Assembly: GCA_913056425.1 (NCBI GenBank)
Contig: CAJXLR010000035.1
Span: 1 to 10,884 of the forward strand
Direction: 5' to 3'
Length of the DNA stretch: 10,884 nt
Source of the DNA: an uncultured Bacteroidota bacterium
Lineage (GTDB): Bacteria; Bacteroidota; Bacteroidia; NS11-12g; UBA9320
A program made the position numbers and the translations under genes. The notes under the pieces were generated by a model, which worked only from the letters and a program-made list of their open reading frames with translations, did not search any database and was not told where the DNA came from. Within the stretch, counting starts at the first letter, position 1; each line of letters starts with the position of its first letter. Of the stretch, positions 6,516 to 10,884 are shown one piece after another.

Positions 6516-7479
6516 CTTCAGTTCTAAAATGGTGTATGATTTTGTTTGCCAACTCCTCACCTATTCGAGCTTGTGCTTCGCTGGTTGCGGCCCCTATGTG
6601 TGGCGAAAGAGAAACATTGTCTCGATTAAAAAAACTTGTATCTACCGGTGGTTCAACTTCAAACACATCCAGTCCGGCTGCCGAGAGTTTACCACTATCC
6701 AATGCTTCTACCATGGCTTTTTCATCTACAACACCACCTCGTGCGCAGTTAATCAAGACTGATCCATTCTTCATTTGGTTAAACTCTGAAGTAGAAAGGA
6801 CATATTCTCCTCCACCTGGCATATGGAGTGTTACAAAATCACTTTGAATTAGCAAATCCTCCTTTGATACCATTTGAACATCTACTGATATCTTACCCAA
6901 ATTCATCGCAGGATGAAATACTACATTAACTGGAACGGAGTCTTGATTGATGTATGGATCATGTGCTATAACATGCATGCCCATGCCTATTGCAATGCGA
7001 GCTACTTCATGACCGATTCTACCAAATCCAATGATGCCCAGCGTTTTACCATAAAGTTCCATTCCTTTAGAACTTTCTTTTTTTAATGCCTTAAACCGGT
7101 CAAACCCCGTATTTCCCATTTCACGGTTGGTCTTCGCGAGGAAACGATTGGTGGCAAGTAGGTGACCAAACACAAGCTCAGCCACTGAGTTAGTAGACGC
7201 AGCAGGTGTGTTTATGACTTCTATGCCTTTGTCCTTGGCATATTGAACATCAATGTTGTCTAGTCCAACACCTCCTCTTCCAATTAATTTCAGATTTGGA
7301 CATGCATCAATTAAGTCAGCCCTTACCTTGGTAGCACTGCGAACCAATATCGCATCGTATTCATTTAGTCTATTTTTCAATTCCTCCTGAGGAATACTAT
7401 TCATATCTACCTCAAAACCAGCTTCTTGAAGTAGTTGCTCGCCTTTTGGGTGAATCCCGTCGTTTACTAGAATCTTCAT
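6508..7479 (-). CDS. serA: D-3-phosphoglycerate dehydrogenase, short form
   Basis: This cytoplasmic NAD-dependent enzyme oxidises 3-phosphoglycerate to 3-phosphohydroxypyruvate, the first step of serine synthesis. The product is 323 residues, a D-2-hydroxyacid dehydrogenase without the C-terminal ACT domain, so serine feedback through ACT is not expected. Visible motifs are LIGRGGVGLDNID (about 65-77), the NAD fold GIIGFGRIG (about 148-156), and the catalytic triad Arg247 (NCARGG), Glu276 (VEPP) and His294 (SPHIGAAT). A stretch of about 15-20 extra residues (about 180-205) between the dinucleotide fold's DPY and SKEDLL also occurs, to my recollection, in Bacteroidota relatives. ATG 7479 begins 2 nt after the serC stop, and the gene's end overlaps the DUF1015 start, so all three genes are coupled. 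Confidence 0.95.
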   Translation of the reverse strand: MKILVNDGIHPKGEQLLQEAGFEVDMNSIPQEELKNRLNEYDAILVRSATKVRADLIDACPNLKLIGRGGVGLDNIDVQYAKDKGIEVINTPAASTNSVAELVFGHLLATNRFLAKTNREMGNTGFDRFKALKKESSKGMELYGKTLGIIGFGRIGHEVARIAIGMGMHVIAHDPYINQDSVPVNVVFHPAMNLGKISVDVQMVSKEDLLIQSDFVTLHMPGGGEYVLSTSEFNQMKNGSVLINCARGGVVDEKAMVEALDSGKLSAAGLDVFEVEPPVDTSFFNRDNVSLSPHIGAATSEAQARIGEELANKIIHHFRTEVA

Positions 7480-7481
7480 CT

Positions 7482-8531
7482 TTAGAATGTTTGCATTACG
7501 TTAACCAAGGCCTGAACGCTGTCAAGTCCCATTGCATTATACATCGAAGCCCTAAAGCCCCCTACAGATCTGTGTCCTTTAATACCACTAATCTTAGCTT
7601 CCTTACAAGCTTCCAAGAAAGCATCGTTACGTGACTCATCATTCAACAAGAAGGTAACGTTCATGTGGCTTCGGTCTTCTGTTGCAGTTGTTGGTTTGAA
7701 ATTATCGTTAAACTCAATCTCAGTGTACAACATCTCAGCCTTTGCTTTGTTTCTCGCTTCGATCGTTGTCATGCCCATGTCCTTTATCCAGCGCAATGTG
7801 TGCATCACAACGAAAACCGAGAATGCCGGAGGTGTATTAAACATTGAGTCTTTGGAGATGTGGACATTGTAGTCCATCATGGATGGAATCGATCGTGATA
7901 CCTTACCAAGAACCTCTTTCTTTACAATAACCAGAGTAGCCCCGGCCGGCCCTAGGTTCTTTTGAGCACCTGCGTAAATTAAATCAAACTTATTTGCATC
8001 GATCGACTTACTGAAGATGTCGGAACTCATGTCACAAACAAGTGGAATATTTACGTCCGGAAAATCTTTATATTGTGTGCCATAGATGGTATTGTTACTT
8101 GTAATATGCAAGTAATCAGCATCTTGAGGCACATTTAAATCTTTAGGAATATACGAGTAATTCTTGTCTTTACTTGATGCTATGACATCAACTTCGCCAA
8201 AAAGCTTAGCTTCTTTGATGGACTTAGACGACCATGTACCGGTATCAACATAAGCTGCTTTTTTCTCTAACAGATTGTAAGCAGTCATCAAGAATTGCGT
8301 GCTTGCTCCTCCTTGGAGATAGAGCACTTCATAGTCGTCGTTAAGGTTTAGCAACTCCTTCACTAATGAACGTGCCTCTTCCATGACGGCTACATATTCA
8401 GGACTTCTGTGAGAAACCTCAAGAATAGATAAACCGGTACCAGCAAAATTTTGCAAGGCCTCAACCCCGGCTTGAATTGCAGAAGCTGGAAGAATCGCAG
8501 GTCCTGCAGAGAAATTATGTACTTTACTCAT
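7482..8531 (-). CDS. serC: Phosphoserine aminotransferase
   Basis: This PLP-dependent cytoplasmic enzyme converts 3-phosphohydroxypyruvate and glutamate to O-phosphoserine and 2-oxoglutarate. The product has 349 residues, close to the usual 355-360. The N-terminal HNFSAGPAILP is the SerC signature. LEVSHRSPEYVAVMEEAR (about 38-55) and LQGGASTQF (about 72-80) hold the phosphate and cofactor contacts. CDMSSDI (about 167-172) contains the Asp that pairs with the pyridine nitrogen. AGAQKNLGPAG (about 187-197) carries the Schiff-base Lys191. GHRSVGGFRASMYNA (about 319-333) closes the substrate site. ATG 8531 is directly preceded by a TAnnTTTG box. It is first in the serC-serA-DUF1015 operon. A phosphoserine phosphatase (serB) is not in the window. 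Confidence 0.96.
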   Translation of the reverse strand: MSKVHNFSAGPAILPASAIQAGVEALQNFAGTGLSILEVSHRSPEYVAVMEEARSLVKELLNLNDDYEVLYLQGGASTQFLMTAYNLLEKKAAYVDTGTWSSKSIKEAKLFGEVDVIASSKDKNYSYIPKDLNVPQDADYLHITSNNTIYGTQYKDFPDVNIPLVCDMSSDIFSKSIDANKFDLIYAGAQKNLGPAGATLVIVKKEVLGKVSRSIPSMMDYNVHISKDSMFNTPPAFSVFVVMHTLRWIKDMGMTTIEARNKAKAEMLYTEIEFNDNFKPTTATEDRSHMNVTFLLNDESRNDAFLEACKEAKISGIKGHRSVGGFRASMYNAMGLDSVQALVNVMQTF

Positions 8532-8536
8532 CGCCG

Positions 8537-8544
8537 CAAAAGTA
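8537..8544 (-). promoter_or_regulatory. Candidate -7 box for the serC operon
   Basis: On the minus strand TACTTTTG, an exact TAnnTTTG match, ends 5 nt before the serC ATG (TACTTTTGCGGCGATG). Transcription from here would yield a leaderless or nearly leaderless mRNA. No TTG is present 17-23 nt upstream, so the -33 element is missing or divergent. Confidence 0.45.
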
Positions 8545-8603
8545 CATTGATATATATGATTTCCCTATGATTTGAACGGTTATAAACCTCTATTGACAGA
8601 AAG

Positions 8604-8688
8604 CTCACATGCTTAACAACTCTCTAACATTCAGGTATTTACAAGTCGTGAGCATTTTTGCTTACGCTGTTGGTATCTCACATGCTTA
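8604..8688. repeat. Pair of 12-bp direct repeats in the serC/yihY intergenic region
   Basis: CTCACATGCTTA occurs at 8604-8615 and again at 8677-8688, 73 bp apart start to start. Between them lies a small dyad GTGAGC-ATTTTT-GCTTAC (8648-8665), whose GTGAGC is also the reverse complement of GCTCAC at the first repeat. The region separates the divergent serC and YihY-family genes, so these could be regulatory sites. No known factor is recognised. Confidence 0.4.
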
Positions 8689-8728
8689 CCCAATAGTCGG
8701 ATTAACTTATCAGACCACCACTTCTCGT

Positions 8729-8736
8729 TATATTTG
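8729..8736 (+). promoter_or_regulatory. TAnnTTTG match at the start of the YihY-family gene
   Basis: TATATTTG matches the -7 consensus but overlaps the first possible start codon, TTG 8734. If it is a promoter, translation must begin downstream; if translation begins at 8734, the match is chance. No TTG -33 element stands at the proper distance. Confidence 0.25.
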
Positions 8737-9702
8737 TTGAAACGACTGAGTATTAAATCGTACGAAGAATATAAACAGATATGGAGTAAGCGTTTGTCAC
8801 CTGTGGCACGCTGGCTGAAATCACATTCCTTCCCCGGATTTAAGGGTAGATCGCTTTATGATGTTGGGAAATTTTTCTTTGACAGCTTGTTAGATGCCGA
8901 CCTGATGCTACGAGCTTCTTCACTCGCATTCAATTTCTTCTTGGCATTATTCCCAGCCATTATTTTCTTGTTTACGTTGATTGCTTACATACCTATTGAC
9001 AATTTCCAACAAGACCTTTTACTTAATATTAAACGCTTATTGCCGTCAAACGCTTACGAGGTTTTACTGGTTACTATTGAAGATATTATAACAAATCAGA
9101 ACCTAAGTCTCTTATCATTTGGATTCTTATTTGCCCTTTATTTCAGTAGCAATGCGTTTAACTCCATGATGACTGCGTTTGACAAATACGCAAAAGATCA
9201 TGAGAAGAGGCCGTGGTACTTTGCTCGACTCCGAAGCATCGGTTTAACAATACTGGTTGCTCTAATGGTGCTTGTTAGTGTGGCACTCATCACCTACTTC
9301 ACACTGAGTTTATCTTGGCTAAAACAAAACGATATCGTTACAGATCAAATGACCTATTGGTTGTTGCAAGGTTTACAGTATCTATCCCTTCTCGCCCTGA
9401 TATACTTTGTTTACTCGGCACTCTACTATTTTGGCAGCTCAAGAGTAGCCAGCTGGCACTTTTTTAGCGTAGGATCTACGCTTGCAACCATCTTGTCATT
9501 AATTGCTTCCGTCGGTTTTTCATTTTACGTTAACAACTTTGACTCGTACAACAAGCTTTATGGATCTATCGGAACCATCATTGTGCTTATGCTGTTCATC
9601 TATTTCAATTGTATAATGCTCCTGGTTGGTTTTGAGCTAAACAGCAGTATAGATCGGGCTGAGATGCCTGTAAAACATAGTTCGAAATCTCGTGAATCTT
9701 AA
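8734..9702 (+). CDS. YihY/BrkB (UPF0761) family inner-membrane protein
   Basis: The product is about 322 residues. A basic cytoplasmic N-terminus (KRLSIKSYEEYKQIW, then FPGFKGRSLYDVGKFFF, the usual Bacteroidota lead-in) precedes about six TM helices, near residues 62-86, 126-145, 167-192, 208-232, 243-265 and 277-300. Conserved features are LMLRASSLAFNFFLALFPAI, YFSSNAFNSMMTAFDKYA, and the closing motif YNKLYGSIGTIIVLMLFIY followed by GFELNS. Members were once called ribonuclease BN or BrkB by mistake, and the molecular function is not settled. No ATG or GTG is in frame between the upstream stop at 8614 and codon 24, so the start is probably TTG 8734 or TTG 8737. The last 98 nt overlap the antisense tail of the MbnP-like pseudogene. 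Confidence 0.9.
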   Translation: MLKRLSIKSYEEYKQIWSKRLSPVARWLKSHSFPGFKGRSLYDVGKFFFDSLLDADLMLRASSLAFNFFLALFPAIIFLFTLIAYIPIDNFQQDLLLNIKRLLPSNAYEVLLVTIEDIITNQNLSLLSFGFLFALYFSSNAFNSMMTAFDKYAKDHEKRPWYFARLRSIGLTILVALMVLVSVALITYFTLSLSWLKQNDIVTDQMTYWLLQGLQYLSLLALIYFVYSALYYFGSSRVASWHFFSVGSTLATILSLIASVGFSFYVNNFDSYNKLYGSIGTIIVLMLFIYFNCIMLLVGFELNSSIDRAEMPVKHSSKSRES

Positions 9703-10436
9703 CCCAAGTATTAAACATGCTTGCCATCGTAAATGCATTTTCACCAGGCGCTGTTATTGAGTCTCCATTCGTTACACTCCCGTAGCTGTGAAACAAACGA
9801 GCAGGGTTTAACCGAACTTTAACTTTCGAGGTGTTACCATTAACTGATATGGTTGCTTCCCCGGGTATAATCAAATCTCGTTGTAGTTGAGTCTTAAAAT
9901 CTCGTGTATACCCTCCAAGGTGGTAAGCAAACGTTCCTGAATTAGATTGTGGCGATGTACCTTCAGCTTTTATCATGATATAGCCTTGGGTGTTACCTGA
10001 ACATGTTTTTATCTTGACTTAAGTCGCCCATTCCCGGACCATTAGCATTTGCGGCACTATCCACTCCTACTGCTAGCTGAACTCCTGTATAGGTGCCTGC
10101 TGGTACATCGGTAAACACTACCTTCATGGATGATTCGTCGGCTGCGTCAATCAAGTGGTATGAATCTGAAGCTGTCCAGTAAGTTCCATCATCCTTTTTA
10201 AGGGCTATGTTGCTTACGTAGTTTTTGAACGCCTGAAACGTGAGCGTATCGCCAGTTCTCATATGGAATAATGCTTTGTTTAATGCAAAGGGAGCCTCAC
10301 CTGCCGCCCATACATATTCAAACTCAAACTCAACTTTCCCGGGTGTTGAGATTTCTACCGGCTCATCATCCCTACACGACGTGAACATGATTGCACTAAT
10401 TACTGGTATTGCTAGAATTGGAAATAACTTTTTCAT
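9605..10436 (-). pseudogene. MbnP-like lipoprotein gene with a frameshift
   Basis: The first reading frame starts at ATG 10436 with MKKLFPILAIPVISAIMFTS followed by Cys21, a lipoprotein signal with lipobox FTSC, so the product would be an envelope lipoprotein. It continues with PGKVEFEFEYVW, RTGDTLTFQAFKNYVSNI, VFTDVPAGTYTGVQLAVGVD and GDLSQDKNMF, a pattern typical of the MbnP-like (methanobactin cassette, copper-associated) domain in Bacteroidota. It then stops at TAA 9995-9993. The C-terminal half lies in another frame: NTQGYIMIKAEGTSPQSNSG, FAYHLGGY, RLNPARLFHSYGS and FNTWVKIHEI. At the junction about 9996-10000, where relatives have a Trp-containing MFWxW segment, only four bases stand between the F and N codons. 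The second frame then runs 26 codons into the antisense of the YihY gene before TGA 9607-9605, so the original stop may also be lost. A sequencing indel cannot be excluded. Confidence 0.8.
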
Positions 10437-10608
10437 TAATATAGTTTTTACTAATTCAAATAACATATTATATTTCTGCAGACTATATGGCCATGCTCAA
10501 TTACTTCTGAAACATTTGTCAGTTTTGTCGGGAGTAGGATGAAACACCGTCGGAGTAATTAAGATTTATGAGTGTATCAATCTATTTCGCAGGTTGCTGA
10601 ATAAGGTT
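10437..10608. other. Non-coding spacer upstream of the MbnP-like gene
   Basis: No credible coding frame is seen here on either strand. It should hold the promoter of the lipoprotein gene, but no exact TAnnTTTG box was found on the minus strand close to ATG 10436. Together with the repeat zone that follows, it makes 448 bases without a gene at the right edge. Confidence 0.6.
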
Positions 10609-10701
10609 GCAACTCCGTTGCTCTGGTCATTTTTGTTTTCTTCCTCACTCAAGCAAGTTCACTCACACTCAAACTCCCACTGGCACCTGTCTGCCGACAG
10701 G
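10609..10701. repeat. Dispersed-type repeat, copy 1
   Basis: This 93-nt unit begins GCAACTCCGTTGCTCTGG, passes through CATTTTTGTTTTC, CCTCACTCAAGCA and a CACTC-rich stretch, then ends CACTGGCACCTGTCTGCC and GACAGG. It is nearly identical to the unit at 10790-10884, offset by 181 nt. GCAAC-TCC-GTTGC and CCTGTC-TGCC-GACAGG form hairpins inside it. It is non-coding and GC-richer than the genes around it. Similar GC-rich dyads are frequent as intergenic repeats in Bacteroidota genomes, from general recollection. Confidence 0.8.
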
Positions 10702-10705
10702 CAGG
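10686..10705. repeat. Overlapping inverted repeats (REP-like hairpin)
   Basis: CCTGTCTGCCGACAGG (10686-10701) forms a 6-bp stem with loop TGCC. Shifted by five bases, CTGCC-GACA-GGCAG (10691-10704) forms an alternative stem, so two mutually exclusive hairpins share the same bases. The first dyad recurs at 10869-10884, cut by the window edge. Confidence 0.75.
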
Positions 10706-10779
10706 CTCACCTCCTGATTACTCGCACAACTCCACTGCGTTGCGTTGCGCTCGTGATCCCGTTTTGGGGAGTTCAATCC

Positions 10780-10820
10780 AAATGCCTACGCAACTCCGTT
10801 GCTCTGGGCATTTTTGTTTT
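10780..10820 (+). terminator. Nested stem-loop with T-rich tail inside the repeat
   Basis: AAATGCC (10780-10786) pairs with GGCATTT (10807-10813), and GCAAC-TCC-GTTGC (10790-10802) forms an inner hairpin. TTTTTGTTTT follows at 10811-10820. The form is that of an intrinsic terminator on the plus strand, but no plus-strand gene ends nearby, so it may only be part of the repeat's structure. Copy 1 at 10609 lacks the left outer arm. Confidence 0.4.
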
Positions 10821-10884
10821 CATCCTCACTCAAGCAGATTTACACTCCCACCCACACTCCCACTGGCACCTGTCTGCCGACAGG
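10790..10884. repeat. Dispersed-type repeat, copy 2 (reaches the window edge)
   Basis: This unit repeats 10609-10701 with a few substitutions and a 2-nt length difference in the CACTC-rich middle, ending exactly at GACAGG on the window's last base. The 88 bases between copies include TGCGTTGCGTTGCGC (a short TGCGT tandem) and ATCCCGTTTTGGGGAG, so the whole pattern looks like a 181-nt cassette that may continue to the right. Confidence 0.8.

Noticed and set aside
6516..6560. GTG 6560 as the DUF1015 start
   Set aside because: The 15 added residues only re-read the end of serA in another frame, and the conserved opening begins near PKLFPFKA.
8648..8665. Intrinsic terminator in the serC/YihY intergenic region
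   Set aside because: The GTGAGC/GCTTAC stem has one wobble pair and no trailing T-run, and neither flanking gene ends there.
10609..10884. CRISPR array
   Set aside because: Only two long units (about 95 nt) with an 88-nt gap, no short regular repeats with unique spacers, and no cas genes.

Overview
The window looks like chromosomal DNA of a Bacteroidota bacterium, probably Flavobacteriales. The grounds are AT-rich coding sequence, starts without Shine-Dalgarno sites, several TAnnTTTG promoter boxes of the Bacteroidota type, a small DUF6728-like membrane protein, an MbnP-like lipoprotein with a Bacteroidota-style lipobox, and a GC-rich dispersed repeat of the CCTGTCTGCCGACAGG kind. No rRNA, tRNA, CRISPR array, transposase or phage gene was seen.

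Layout. Positions 1-3189 (minus) form one probable transcription unit: purD (purine biosynthesis), a 51-residue one-TM protein overlapping purD by ATGA, a YugP-type membrane zinc metallopeptidase, and a secreted redoxin-like protein that runs off the left edge. Divergent from purD lies a DMT/EamA transporter gene (3262-4158, plus) broken by one in-frame TAA. Its tail overlaps a small XRE-type repressor gene (4150-4497, minus). The repressor's promoter is packed with palindromic operator-like sites, and the divergent neighbour is a DUF6580 membrane protein (4737-5312, plus). Next comes the serine operon on the minus strand, serC - serA - DUF1015 (8531 down to 5325), with gaps of 2 nt and an overlap of about 8 nt. 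A YihY/BrkB-family membrane protein (8734-9702, plus) follows. Its 3' end overlaps the decayed tail of an MbnP-like lipoprotein gene (10436 down to 9605, minus) that carries a frameshift. The right end (10437-10884) is non-coding and holds two copies of a roughly 95-bp repeat with strong dyad symmetries.

How the genes work together. SerA oxidises 3-phosphoglycerate and SerC transaminates the product, which are steps 1 and 2 of phosphoserine synthesis. The coupled DUF1015 protein is the obvious candidate for an accessory role in that pathway. PurD makes glycinamide ribonucleotide from glycine, so the two operons are metabolically adjacent (serine to glycine to purines), but no shared regulation is visible. 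The most informative regulatory structure is the XRE operator array at 4506-4562 and its palindromic relative at 4643-4663. Two genes, the EamA transporter and the MbnP-like lipoprotein, appear disrupted. Whether these are real mutations or assembly errors cannot be told from one sequence.
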